A program made the translations under genes and the position numbers. The notes below the pieces were generated by a model. That model saw only the letters and a program-made list of their open reading frames with translations. It was not told the DNA's origin and made no database searches. Source: Lachnospira sp900551945 (GTDB taxonomy: Bacteria > Bacillota > Clostridia > Lachnospirales > Lachnospiraceae). From it: a stretch of DNA of 47,586 nt. The first letter of the stretch is position 1. Each line of letters begins with the position of its first letter. This document shows, one piece after another, positions 17,039-25,474 of the stretch. The stretch covers positions 1 to 47,586 of the forward strand of contig DBFCCI010000009.1 in assembly GCA_048380335.1 (NCBI GenBank), written 5' to 3'.

Positions 17039-18058
17039 TTATGCAGCTTTTTGTGCTACATTTTTACTTTGTTTTTTCTTATCAAGACTTGCAAAGAAGC
17101 CTGCAAGTAATGTTCCTGATATTGAATGCCATACGCAAGATACTGCACATATAATTGCTGACTCAGGTGTTGAAGCAAATTGTGGAGTTGTTGTTGCAAG
17201 GTTAGTCGCAAGACCTGCATTTTGCATACCAACTTCGATTGATATTGTTCTTTTCTTTGCAACATTCATTCCTGTAAGTTTACCAGCACAATATCCTAAC
17301 GCATAACCTAAACCATTATGTAACAATACAGCAACAAATATTAACACACCCGATGTAAAGAACTTGCTTCCTTGTGAAGCAATTACACCACCTACTACAC
17401 AAGCAAGTCCAAGTACTGCTATGCCTGGCATTATCTGCTGTAATTCCTTATATGTTTCATTTTTTCCCAAGAAATGATTTAATGTAAAACCAATTGCTAT
17501 TGGAAGAATAACTGTTTCTATAATAGATACAAACATTGATAAACCATTTACTGAAATATGTGTACCACTTGCTAAAAGTGATACCATAATAGGTGTCATA
17601 ATTGGTGAAATGATTGTTGATACCGTTGTCATGCCTACTGAAAATGCTACATCACCACCGCAAAGGTATGACATAATATTTGAAGATACACCACCTGGGC
17701 AACAACCAACAAGAATAAGACCAAGTGCAATTGCGTCTGGAAGCTGTAAAAGCTTTGTTAATGCAAGTGCAAGAAATGGCATAATTGCGTATTGAGCAAT
17801 AGCACCTATACATATATCAAATGGTCTTTTCTTTAACTCTTTAAAATCATCAGTTGTAAGAGTAAGACCCATACTAAACATAATAACACCAATAATTATT
17901 GACTGACTTGTAAACTTATTTCCAACAAAGTCTAAAAATAACTTAAAATTAACCCACTTCATAAACTGTGGAACTAAAAATGTTACAACAGCAATTGCAA
18001 TTACTACGATTGATGTGTAATTAGATAAAAACTTACTTACCTTTTGCAAAGTCTTCAT
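17039..18058 (-). CDS. Bile acid:sodium symporter (BASS) family transporter under T-box control
   Basis: About 339 residues with nine to ten hydrophobic helices and the BASS signatures GLILVGCCPGGVSSNIMSYL and ISIEVGMQNAGLA. The family moves organic anions with Na+, including bile acids, pyruvate, pantothenate/ketopantoate and 2-keto acids. Two ATGs are possible (18064, 18058); AGGAGG is only two bases from the first and eight from the second, so I chose 18058. The leader is a T-box, so expression should respond to an uncharged tRNA. The substrate is therefore probably an amino acid or its keto-acid rather than bile acid (inference). Confidence 0.88.
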   Translation of the reverse strand: MKTLQKVSKFLSNYTSIVVIAIAVVTFLVPQFMKWVNFKLFLDFVGNKFTSQSIIIGVIMFSMGLTLTTDDFKELKKRPFDICIGAIAQYAIMPFLALALTKLLQLPDAIALGLILVGCCPGGVSSNIMSYLCGGDVAFSVGMTTVSTIISPIMTPIMVSLLASGTHISVNGLSMFVSIIETVILPIAIGFTLNHFLGKNETYKELQQIMPGIAVLGLACVVGGVIASQGSKFFTSGVLIFVAVLLHNGLGYALGYCAGKLTGMNVAKKRTISIEVGMQNAGLATNLATTTPQFASTPESAIICAVSCVWHSISGTLLAGFFASLDKKKQSKNVAQKAA

Positions 18059-18132
18059 TTTCATATCCTCCTAGAATAATTAATATTAATTTGAAGACTT
18101 ATACAAAATTTCAAAAAATATAATTAGTTGTT

Positions 18133-18174
18133 AAAAAAAGTCCCTTACAGATACTACTAATATCTGTAAGGGAC
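18133..18174 (-). terminator. T-box-controlled terminator
   Basis: A perfect 14-base hairpin (18140-18153 with 18161-18174, GTCCCTTACAGATA arm) with a seven-base T-run on the minus strand. It lies just after the T-box sequence and upstream of the BASS gene. Confidence 0.9.
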
Positions 18175-18436
18175 GAATTATCATTCCGCGTTACCACCCA
18201 TATTCTGTATATATTATCAACTTAATACAATAATAATACAGCTCTTAACGTACTACATACGCTTTCCTTTTAACGGAGGAGTCCGACACAGCTTACTAAC
18301 ATTTTCAGCCTGCTTCTCAGGGAGGATAATCGTCTTACAATACCTACTGTCTTGCACCAAACGACAGCTCTCTGCAAAGTATCACAATAAGGCAACCTTG
18401 TTCCCATCATTGAAATTTTGTATAATTATTCAAACT
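18133..18436 (-). promoter_or_regulatory. T-box riboswitch leader
   Basis: On the minus strand the T-box core TGGGTGGTAACGCGG lies at 18186-18200 and a strong terminator follows. Stem I is recognisable from AGAGAGCTGTC, a GGTGCAA apical loop and GACAG. The most plausible specifier is ATT (18328-18330), followed by ATCC and CTGAG as in other T-boxes, which would mean isoleucine; TTA (Leu), one base on, is the alternative. Uncharged tRNA would stabilise the antiterminator and turn on the BASS transporter. Confidence 0.92.
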
Positions 18437-18444
18437 TTTCCCTT

Positions 18445-18472
18445 ATTATAGTCCTTAATTTTGAAAAGTCAA
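18445..18472 (-). promoter_or_regulatory. Promoter of the T-box leader
   Basis: Minus strand TTGACT (18467-18472), 16-base spacer, perfect TATAAT (18445-18450), directly upstream of the leader. Confidence 0.75.
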
Positions 18473-18524
18473 TACTTATTTCACTTAAATTTTTATATTT
18501 TTTTTAGATTTCAATAATTTTTTT

Positions 18525-18670
18525 GTAAGATATCAATATTATATATAACAATGAATATTTAAAAGAATTAATAACAACAAACCTGCTTGCTCGATAATGG
18601 CATACAAATATAAGTAACTGTATTTTTAACGATGTATGAATGTTTTATATAATATTAATTTTTTTTACAA
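18525..18670 (+). repeat. Structured repeat B, degenerate copy 3
   Basis: Upstream of the deacetylase gene. It begins GTAAGATATC and keeps an outer stem AATATTATATATAACA with TGTTTTATATAATATT, and the central TCGATAATGGCATA segment aligned with ATGATGGCATA of copy 2. The ends and inner arms have decayed. Confidence 0.6.
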
Positions 18671-18753
18671 CACATAAAAAACTTTTATTGTAATTATTTA
18701 AGTTTCTCTTAAATATAATAATACAAATAATTGTACAAATATGGAGATTACCA

Positions 18754-19794
18754 TTGAAAAGAAATTTTAATATAACAAAACATTTACCTAAAAAAATCAA
18801 AAACACATTACAGATTATACTTATGCTTATTGTGTTTACATTTCTTACAGTAGTTTTTTACATAATTCCCGAAACTAAAAAACTTCAAAATACAAGTTCT
18901 TCTAATGTTTCATCAATTAAAAACGGATCTGGAATTGGTGGCGGTGATATTATTGGAAATAGTCGTGCAGGCAAAAAGGATTTACCAATATACTGTGTGG
19001 ATATTGCAAGTAAAATAAAACAACAAGACAATAATAACAATACTAGCACCACAAGCCCTAACGACAACTCAACTAACACATCAGCCCAAAACAAAAACAT
19101 TAACAACTCATTAAATTTCCAAAATAATACAATAACAGCTAATTCCACAATAAATAATACTTCAATAACATTTTCTTCTGATAAAAAATATGTATCCCTT
19201 TCCTTTGACGCAGCTTGGGGAGCTGATGATACTATTCACATTCTTGATACACTAGATAAATTCAATGTAAAAGTGACATTTTTTATGACAGGCGGTTGGG
19301 TTAATGAGTATCCCGACATGGTAAAGGAAATATATTCAAGAGGACACGACTTAGGAAACCACAGCCAAAATCATAAGAAAATGAGTGAACTAAACACTAC
19401 CGAACAAAAACAAGAACTTCAATCTGTTACAGACAAAGTAAAAGAGCTTACAGGATATGATATGTTTTTATTTAGACCGCCCTATGGAGATTACAATTCG
19501 ACACTTATTAATACTGCATATTCTTTGAATTACTACCCTATACAGTGGTCAGTTGATTCTCTCGATTGGAAGGACTACGGTGTTGACAATATTATAAAAA
19601 CTGTAACCACTCACAAAGCCTTAGACAATGGTGCAATTATTCTTATGCACAATGGCGCAAAATATACGGCACAAGCTCTTGAATCAGTTATAACTAACTT
19701 GCAAAATCAAGGTTATACTCTTGTGCCTATTTCTGAGCTTATAATACGCAACAACTTTCACATGGACGCAAATGGAATGCAAGTCGCAGATTAA
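18754..19794 (+). CDS. Membrane-anchored polysaccharide deacetylase, PdaB-like
   Basis: 346 residues. Start is a TTG at 18754 with ATGGAGATT upstream. One N-terminal membrane helix (about 18-36) is followed by a low-complexity Asn/Ser/Thr linker to about 145, then a NodB-homology domain. Motifs: SLSFDAAWGADD (residues about 150-160, the FDAAWG form typical of PdaB), GNHSQNH metal ligands, RPPYGDYNS and ILMHNG. It would deacetylate an extracellular glycan, probably peptidoglycan amino sugars. PdaB relatives are tied to sporulation in Bacillus; whether that holds here is not shown. Confidence 0.9.
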   Translation: MKRNFNITKHLPKKIKNTLQIILMLIVFTFLTVVFYIIPETKKLQNTSSSNVSSIKNGSGIGGGDIIGNSRAGKKDLPIYCVDIASKIKQQDNNNNTSTTSPNDNSTNTSAQNKNINNSLNFQNNTITANSTINNTSITFSSDKKYVSLSFDAAWGADDTIHILDTLDKFNVKVTFFMTGGWVNEYPDMVKEIYSRGHDLGNHSQNHKKMSELNTTEQKQELQSVTDKVKELTGYDMFLFRPPYGDYNSTLINTAYSLNYYPIQWSVDSLDWKDYGVDNIIKTVTTHKALDNGAIILMHNGAKYTAQALESVITNLQNQGYTLVPISELIIRNNFHMDANGMQVAD

Positions 19795-19865
19795 TTACCA
19801 ATCATCTCCTATTGTTTTTATGTATAATCGTTGATACAATCAATATGTACTTAGCTAAGACAAAC

Positions 19866-19893
19866 AACAACAAACGCAATGACTTTTGTTGTT
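19866..19893 (+). promoter_or_regulatory. Hairpin before the small peptide's ribosome site
   Basis: AACAACAAA (19866-19874) pairs with TTTGTTGTT (19885-19893), twelve bases upstream of AAGGAGG. It could protect the short mRNA or modulate translation. TATAAT- and TACAAT-like boxes lie at about 19820-19840. Confidence 0.45.
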
Positions 19894-19921
19894 AAAAATA
19901 ATTACAAGGAGGATTTTTACT

Positions 19922-19987
19922 ATGTGTTTTAAATTTTTATCTTGCAACGACTTATTTTCTTTTATTCGTAACTGCTTCGGTTGTTAA
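19922..19987 (+). CDS. 21-residue cysteine-rich peptide
   Basis: ATG at 19922 with AAGGAGG at 19906-19912, nine bases upstream, one of the best ribosome sites in the window. The peptide begins MCFKFLSCNDL and ends FIRNCFGC; cysteines are at 2, 8, 18 and 21, with five phenylalanines. No homologue is recognised. It has no signal peptide and no visible maturase nearby. It could be a metal-binding peptide, a signalling or RiPP-like precursor, or a leader peptide. It sits in its own 379-base spacer, followed by hairpins, so it may be an independent unit. Confidence 0.55.
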   Translation: MCFKFLSCNDLFSFIRNCFGC

Positions 19988-19996
19988 TATATAACT

Positions 19997-20036
19997 ATCA
20001 GAGTTTTTAAGCCATAACCTAGTATCTATACTCTGA
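19997..20036 (+). other. Inverted repeat after the small peptide
   Basis: ATCAGAGT and ACTCTGAT arms of eight bases about 25 bases apart, just after the peptide stop. No T-run follows, so it may be a 3' UTR hairpin rather than a terminator. Confidence 0.4.
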
Positions 20037-20085
20037 TTAATAATTAAATTATTACATCTAAGTTGTTTTATTATAGATAAAAAAA

Positions 20086-20152
20086 TGACTGACATAATAA
20101 CAAAATCTATACAAAAATTTGTGTTGATTTTTGTTAATATGTCAGTCTTTTT
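20086..20152. terminator. Terminator between the small peptide and the transglutaminase gene
   Basis: GACTGACAT at about 20087 pairs with ATGTCAGTC at about 20139, with further AACAAAATC/GATTTTTGTT pairing. CTTTTTA follows on the plus strand and an A/T-rich tail on the minus strand, so it likely serves both convergent genes. Confidence 0.75.
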
Positions 20153-20173
20153 ATATTATTTTTTATGGCTTAT

Positions 20174-22684
20174 TTAAACAGCATGACCATTTACTATATT
20201 ATATACAATACCCATATAAGCTACTGGGCCATTAAAGCTAAGGTCTACTGCTCCGTTTGTAACTTTCCAAAGTCCATATTCATTTTCAGCTAATCCGTTA
20301 TAACTAAAATCTACTGCTCCATTTGTTATCTTCCACCAGCCATATTCATTTAAAGCTAATTGATTATAACCAAAGTCTACTGTTCCATTTGTTATCTTCC
20401 ACCAACCATATTGGTTTTCAGCCATTCCATTATAGCCAAAATCTACTGTTCCATTTAACAGTTTCCACCAACCGTATTGGTTTTCAGCCATTCCATTATA
20501 AGCAAAATCTACTGTTCCATTTGTTATTTTCCACCAGCCGTATTCATTTTCAGCCATTCCTGTATATCCAAAGTCAATTGCTCCGTTATTAAAATACCAC
20601 CATGTATCTGTCGATAAATCGTACTGTAATCCATTAGCTGTAAAATCTACTGTTCCATTTGTTATTTTCCACCAACCATATTGGTTTTGTGCTATTCCAT
20701 TATAACTCAAATCTAATGCGCCACCAGTTATCATCCACCAGCCATATCTATTTTGAGCCATTCCATTATAGTTAAAGTCTACTGTTCCATTTGTTATCTT
20801 CCACCAGCCATATTCATTTAAGCCCATTCCATTATAGTCATAATCAATACCACCACCAACGAACATATACCAGTTGCCATCATCAGCTAACTTAAGTTCA
20901 TACAATGCTTCGTATGGTACATTTACTGTAATATTACATACTGCCGTAAAACCACTACACTGTGCTGTTATTTGTGTTGTACCCTCTGTATATGCCATAA
21001 CAAGACCATTATTATCAACATCGGCAACCGATGTATCTGAACTTGTCCACTTTACTATTTTTTGTGAAGCATTATTAGGTAAAATAGTAGCTACAAGCTG
21101 TAATGTATTACCTAAGTCCATCTGCGCATCTTCCATATTAAGCGAAATAGATTTTACAGGAATGTACTCTGTTCTTACAACAGTTGTGTTAGGTGTAAGT
21201 GTTGTTACAAATGCTCCTGTAGCAGTATTTATCCACATATATGCGTCATCATTATTGCCAAATATAGAAAAATCACAACTAAGATTGCTATTATTAATTA
21301 TCTTTGAAATATTTGTACAATTAGTAAATGCTTTTAATGACCATGTTGTTAATGTATCTGGAATTTCTATAATTTCAAAGTATCCATCTTGGAATACATA
21401 ATCACCAATCCCTGTTACTCCTGACTTAATAACAACACTCTTAATTCCATATTTATAATCATTATCATATATTGGTGATTTACCTCTAGTGTAATCATAA
21501 GTTGCTCCAGTTCCTTCAACTGTAAGTACACCGGCTCCATTTAATGTAGCTGTAACATTTTTTCCAATATTCCATACTATATCATTATTTTCTTTTCCAT
21601 AATCATAAAGGCATACTGGTTGGTATACTGCCCAATCTTCTCTTACAATATGAGCTTTATCATTATCACTTACATTTTTAAGTGTAGCAGAGCTTATATC
21701 AAGATAAGGAGACTTATTAAAATTATAGTAATTCTTATCATAAGTACAATCTACAATATACCAATATCCATCAATATTTACAATATTCCACGCATGAGAT
21801 GAGCTTACTGTCATTATAGTATCTATTCCCATTGCATTACATAATATTTGAAATGTTTTTGCATATCCAGCGCATACTGTTTTTTGATTGAATACTCCAT
21901 AATCTAATAATCCGCTCGCTGCACTTTGGTCATAATCTCCCGTTTTATATGTTATATTTTCACATATAAGGTCATGTATAACCTTTTGTTTTCCGTATGT
22001 ATCTGACTCTTTATTAGCTTTTGCTACCCAATCATCAATTGAATTTTTAAATGCCTCTACATATCTCATACGAGTATTTCCATTAACAAATTCGTTATAC
22101 ACAGCAATTGATGCTGCTACAACATTTCCATCTGATGTCTTACTTATTGTCCATACATTTTCAAGATAAAAGTACTGTGCCTCTGTCTGGTAAAACAATT
22201 CCACAACAAATTGTACTCTTTCCTTGCTTATATTAAGGTCACTACAATCAACATTATCAATATAATATTCATTTCCAAACTTAACATTTGTTATATCCTC
22301 TGATGACTCCATATACTTGACTGCTGCCGCTTCAAGTCTGTCATATAATAACTTCTCCTCTGATGAAAGCATATTATAGTAATAATCACTTGAATAATTA
22401 GTCCATTGTGACTCTGTACTATACAGACTAGGTACAGTTTGTTTTTCAATACCTTCATCTGTCTTTTGTATATCATCAACTATTTCTGTCTTTTGTGTGA
22501 AGCCTTTCAAGCCACCATCAATATTACTTGTATTATTAGCAATATCATATTCTGTAACTTCATTAGCTAATACCTTTTGATAGCCATATACGCCATTAAT
22601 GCCTAATCCCGCCGATGTAAATATCATTACAACAACTAAAAGAATTGATACACACAACGCATATATCTTCTTTGTACTTCTCAT
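20174..22684 (-). CDS. Secreted transglutaminase-like protein with Ig-like domain and WW-K repeats
   Basis: 836 residues with an N-terminal signal peptide (to about 40). A transglutaminase-like core (about 225-330) has the triad Cys271 (KTVCAGYAKTF), His297 (SSSHAWNIV) and Asp312 (WYIVDCTYD). Next comes an all-beta linker, then a BIG2 Ig-like domain (about 505-585, ending VCNITV). From about 600 to the end are roughly ten repeats of about 23 residues built on YGWWKITNGTVDFxYNG, similar to cell-wall-binding repeats of gut Clostridia. Probably a wall-attached protease or cross-linking enzyme. Start has AAGGAGGCTGAAG. Confidence 0.88.
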   Translation of the reverse strand: MRSTKKIYALCVSILLVVVMIFTSAGLGINGVYGYQKVLANEVTEYDIANNTSNIDGGLKGFTQKTEIVDDIQKTDEGIEKQTVPSLYSTESQWTNYSSDYYYNMLSSEEKLLYDRLEAAAVKYMESSEDITNVKFGNEYYIDNVDCSDLNISKERVQFVVELFYQTEAQYFYLENVWTISKTSDGNVVAASIAVYNEFVNGNTRMRYVEAFKNSIDDWVAKANKESDTYGKQKVIHDLICENITYKTGDYDQSAASGLLDYGVFNQKTVCAGYAKTFQILCNAMGIDTIMTVSSSHAWNIVNIDGYWYIVDCTYDKNYYNFNKSPYLDISSATLKNVSDNDKAHIVREDWAVYQPVCLYDYGKENNDIVWNIGKNVTATLNGAGVLTVEGTGATYDYTRGKSPIYDNDYKYGIKSVVIKSGVTGIGDYVFQDGYFEIIEIPDTLTTWSLKAFTNCTNISKIINNSNLSCDFSIFGNNDDAYMWINTATGAFVTTLTPNTTVVRTEYIPVKSISLNMEDAQMDLGNTLQLVATILPNNASQKIVKWTSSDTSVADVDNNGLVMAYTEGTTQITAQCSGFTAVCNITVNVPYEALYELKLADDGNWYMFVGGGIDYDYNGMGLNEYGWWKITNGTVDFNYNGMAQNRYGWWMITGGALDLSYNGIAQNQYGWWKITNGTVDFTANGLQYDLSTDTWWYFNNGAIDFGYTGMAENEYGWWKITNGTVDFAYNGMAENQYGWWKLLNGTVDFGYNGMAENQYGWWKITNGTVDFGYNQLALNEYGWWKITNGAVDFSYNGLAENEYGLWKVTNGAVDLSFNGPVAYMGIVYNIVNGHAV
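20230..20870 (-). repeat. Tandem coding repeats in the transglutaminase gene
   Basis: About ten units, mostly 69 bases (23 codons), encode the YGWWKITNGTVDF motif. Several units are nearly identical at the DNA level, so copy number may vary between strains. One central unit (about 20580-20640) is divergent, with TWWYFNNGAIDF. Confidence 0.8.
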
Positions 22685-22826
22685 AACCTTCAGCCTCCTT
22701 TTTTCAGTATTTTAATTAACTTATCGTTCTATATAATTTTACCTTATACTACATATTACTGCAATACTTTCTTTAATTTGAGTTCTTTATTTGCCTTATT
22801 TTAGCTTATGAAATTATTAAACCATT

Positions 22827-22874
22827 TTCCAAAATCTTGTACAATTACATACTTTAGCTCGTTGTTTGCATAAA
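22827..22874. repeat. Dispersed repeat C, copy 1
   Basis: Plus-strand TTGTACAATTACATACTTTAG followed by CTCGTTGTTTGCATAAAC, directly abutting the terminator of the P-type ATPase. Confidence 0.65.
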
Positions 22875-22879
22875 CAAAA

Positions 22880-22925
22880 AACAGTATTTAGAATTAACAA
22901 TACAAAATTAATTCTAAATACTGTT
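22880..22925 (-). terminator. Terminator of the P-type ATPase operon
   Basis: A perfect 18-base stem (22880-22897 with 22908-22925, AACAGTATTTAGAATTAA arm) followed by TTTTG on the minus strand. A T-rich tail also occurs on the plus strand. Confidence 0.9.
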
Positions 22926-22954
22926 TTTATTAAAATATAAATATTAATGTCTAC

Positions 22955-25030
22955 TTATGAGATAAGATTTTGCATACTCTTAAGTCCTATAAAAAGAGTT
23001 GATGTGTTATGAAGTAAAGCTGATGTTGTTGGTTGTATTACACCTGTAACACCTGCTGCGATAAGTCCTGTATTAAATCCAACAATAACTCTATAATTCT
23101 TTTTAATACGTTTCATAAGACCATCACTTAACATCTTAAGAGTTACTAATTGATACAAGTCATCTGCTGAAATAGTAATGTCAGCAATCTCTCTTGCTAT
23201 CTGAGCGCCATCACTAATAGCAATACCGACATCAGCAGCAGAAAGTGCTGGTGAGTCGTTAATTCCATCACCAACCATGATTACTTTTCTTCCTTGTGCT
23301 TTTTCATTTTCAACAAACTTTGCCTTATCTTCTGGAAGCACTTCTGAATAATATTCATCAACGCCGACTTCCTTTGCAATTGCACTTGCAGTACGTTCAC
23401 TATCACCTGTCATCATAACAATCTTACTTATTCCTGACTTTCTAAGTGATGTAATAACTGCCTCTGCTTCTTCACGAAGTGGGTCTTCAATACATATTAC
23501 CGCTGCAAGTTCATTTTCAATCGCAAGATAAAGATGTGAACAATGTGCTGGAAGGTGATTAAATAAATCTTCCTTACCTTCTGGAACAGAACACTTTTCA
23601 TCTTCAAATACAAAGTGTGAACTTCCTATTATAGCTTTCTTTCCATCAATAGTTGTAGAAATACCATGTGCTACAATATACTCTACCTTTGAGTGCATTT
23701 CTTCGTGGTCAAGATTTCTTTCTTTAGCTGCCTCAACAACTGCCTTTGCCATTGAATGAGGGAAATGTTCTTCAAGACAAGCAGATATACGAAGTAATTC
23801 TTCTGATGTTGTATCGTTAAATGAAATAACTTTAACAACCTTTGGTATTGCTTTTGTAAGTGTGCCTGTCTTATCAAATACAATAGTATCTGCTTCTGCA
23901 ACCTTTTCTAAATACTTTCCACCCTTAACAGTTATGTTATAAAGCGCAGCTTCTCTTATCGCTGAAAGTACTGAAATAGGCATTGCTAATTTTAACGCAC
24001 AAGAAAAATCAACCATAAGCACTGATAATGCCTTAGTAACATTTCTTGTTATAAGATATGTAAGCGCTGTGCCACCAAGTGTATATGGAACGAGTCTATC
24101 TGCAAGATGTTCTGCTTTGCTTTCCATCTGCGACTTTAACTTCTCTGTTTCCTCAATCATTGTAACAATCTTTTCAAACTTAGTCTTACCACCTGTTTCT
24201 TTAACAAGAAGAGTTATCTCTCCTTCTTCAATTACAGTTCCAGCATATACCGAATTACCATTAGTTCTTCTAACTGGTTCAGACTCACCTGTTAATGAAG
24301 CTTGATTAACCATAGCTTCACCATCTGTTACAACTCCGTCAAATGGGATTATATTACCCATATGTACTATAACTTCATCACCCTTTTTAATCTCTGATGT
24401 TGACACCTGAACCTGCTTATCACCTGTCTTTAACCATACTTTGCCAACATTAAGTGACATAGTTCTTGCAAGGTCATCAACTGAACGCTTATGTGTCCAT
24501 TCTTCTAACAGTTCTCCTATTCCTAATAAGAACATTACAGAACCTGCTGTATCATAATCACCTCTTATAACTGATACACCAATAGCTGTTGCATCAAGAA
24601 CTGGAACTTCAATCTTTCCTTTTAGTAGTGTTTCAAGTCCTTTATAAATGTACTTAACAGATTTTACTGTTGTTATACAAGCCCTAAGCGGATATGGAAT
24701 AAACATCTTGCTTGCAAATCTCAATACAACTTTATTAACAAGCTTTTCTTGATACTCTGCATTTTGTTCTCTGCCTGAATTTTCAATTACATCATCAGGT
24801 ACATCTACATCTTCATAGTGGAAAGTCTGTAACATTCTAATAATATCAGCTCTATTTCCAACATACTTCACTGTTGTGTCTGCTGTACGTTCATATACTT
24901 TAGCAAATGTTACAAGCTTATTACTATGAAGATAATATAAGAGTATATCTGCCTGTTCATAACTCATCCTGCTTTGAGAAAAATGAACTCTCATCACGCC
25001 TTTGTTTTCGTGTAAAATTCTGAACTTCAT
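22955..25030 (-). CDS. P1B-type metal-transporting ATPase with an atypical membrane motif
   Basis: 691 residues. The P-type core is intact: TGES actuator loop near 248, DKTGTLT with phosphorylated Asp386, MTGDSERTA and VGDGINDSPAL. The N-terminal 75 residues look like a degenerate HMA-type domain without a CxxC pair. The usual CPC ion-binding motif reads FSC (342-344, VDFSCALKLAMP), so one ligand Cys and the Pro are replaced. Metal specificity cannot be predicted by the usual rules. A DUF6110-like protein is encoded 28 bases upstream in the same operon. Confidence 0.9.
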   Translation of the reverse strand: MKFRILHENKGVMRVHFSQSRMSYEQADILLYYLHSNKLVTFAKVYERTADTTVKYVGNRADIIRMLQTFHYEDVDVPDDVIENSGREQNAEYQEKLVNKVVLRFASKMFIPYPLRACITTVKSVKYIYKGLETLLKGKIEVPVLDATAIGVSVIRGDYDTAGSVMFLLGIGELLEEWTHKRSVDDLARTMSLNVGKVWLKTGDKQVQVSTSEIKKGDEVIVHMGNIIPFDGVVTDGEAMVNQASLTGESEPVRRTNGNSVYAGTVIEEGEITLLVKETGGKTKFEKIVTMIEETEKLKSQMESKAEHLADRLVPYTLGGTALTYLITRNVTKALSVLMVDFSCALKLAMPISVLSAIREAALYNITVKGGKYLEKVAEADTIVFDKTGTLTKAIPKVVKVISFNDTTSEELLRISACLEEHFPHSMAKAVVEAAKERNLDHEEMHSKVEYIVAHGISTTIDGKKAIIGSSHFVFEDEKCSVPEGKEDLFNHLPAHCSHLYLAIENELAAVICIEDPLREEAEAVITSLRKSGISKIVMMTGDSERTASAIAKEVGVDEYYSEVLPEDKAKFVENEKAQGRKVIMVGDGINDSPALSAADVGIAISDGAQIAREIADITISADDLYQLVTLKMLSDGLMKRIKKNYRVIVGFNTGLIAAGVTGVIQPTTSALLHNTSTLFIGLKSMQNLIS

Positions 25031-25057
25031 AATTCCTCTAACCAGCTTTCTGTATTA

Positions 25058-25369
25058 TTATTCTTCTGAAGCCTGTTCTTCTTCGTCTTCTGTTAATTCA
25101 ACTTCAACATCTTCAAATTCAGCTTCTTCTGCTGCGGCACGTTCTTCATTAATACTCTTTGCGTCTGAATAAATGTCTTCTACATTTTCCTGAAGAGTTG
25201 TAGCTGTCTTCATTACACATGATTTAGCTCTTAAAACTGCTGCTGTACCCTTAGTGTATAAATTCTTTGCATCTTTGCTTGATAAAGCCTTAATACCTGC
25301 TGTACCAAATAAAACACCAGCTCCAAATAAACCTACCTCATTCCATTTAATATTCTTTAAGTTAAACAT
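25058..25369 (-). CDS. Small DUF6110-like protein partnered with the P-type ATPase
   Basis: 103 residues. An N-terminal amphipathic/hydrophobic stretch (about 10-30, VGLFGAGVLFGTAGIKALSS) is followed by helical sequence containing AAVLRAKSCVMK and a highly acidic C-terminus rich in Glu and Asp. It resembles DUF6110 proteins that accompany this ATPase type in Clostridia (from memory, not searched). The acidic tail might bind cations. First gene of the pair, with an AAGGAGG ribosome site. Function not established. Confidence 0.7.
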   Translation of the reverse strand: MFNLKNIKWNEVGLFGAGVLFGTAGIKALSSKDAKNLYTKGTAAVLRAKSCVMKTATTLQENVEDIYSDAKSINEERAAAEEAEFEDVEVELTEDEEEQASEE

Positions 25370-25474
25370 AAAAGTACCTCCTTGTTTGTTTTAATTTTCC
25401 TATCATTATACCATATAATTTTGAAAATAAATGATAAAATTTATCAATAATCTGTTAATTGGGGTTAAAAAATG

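Noticed and set aside
17039..18058. Assignment as a bile acid importer
   Set aside because: Family name only; the T-box leader argues for an amino-acid-linked substrate.
20323..20592. Plus-strand open frame opposite the transglutaminase repeats
   Set aside because: It is the mirror of the tandem coding repeats, with no ribosome site or recognised product.
20230..20870. Regular repeats as a CRISPR array
   Set aside because: Units are contiguous coding repeats in frame with the transglutaminase gene; no spacers or cas genes.
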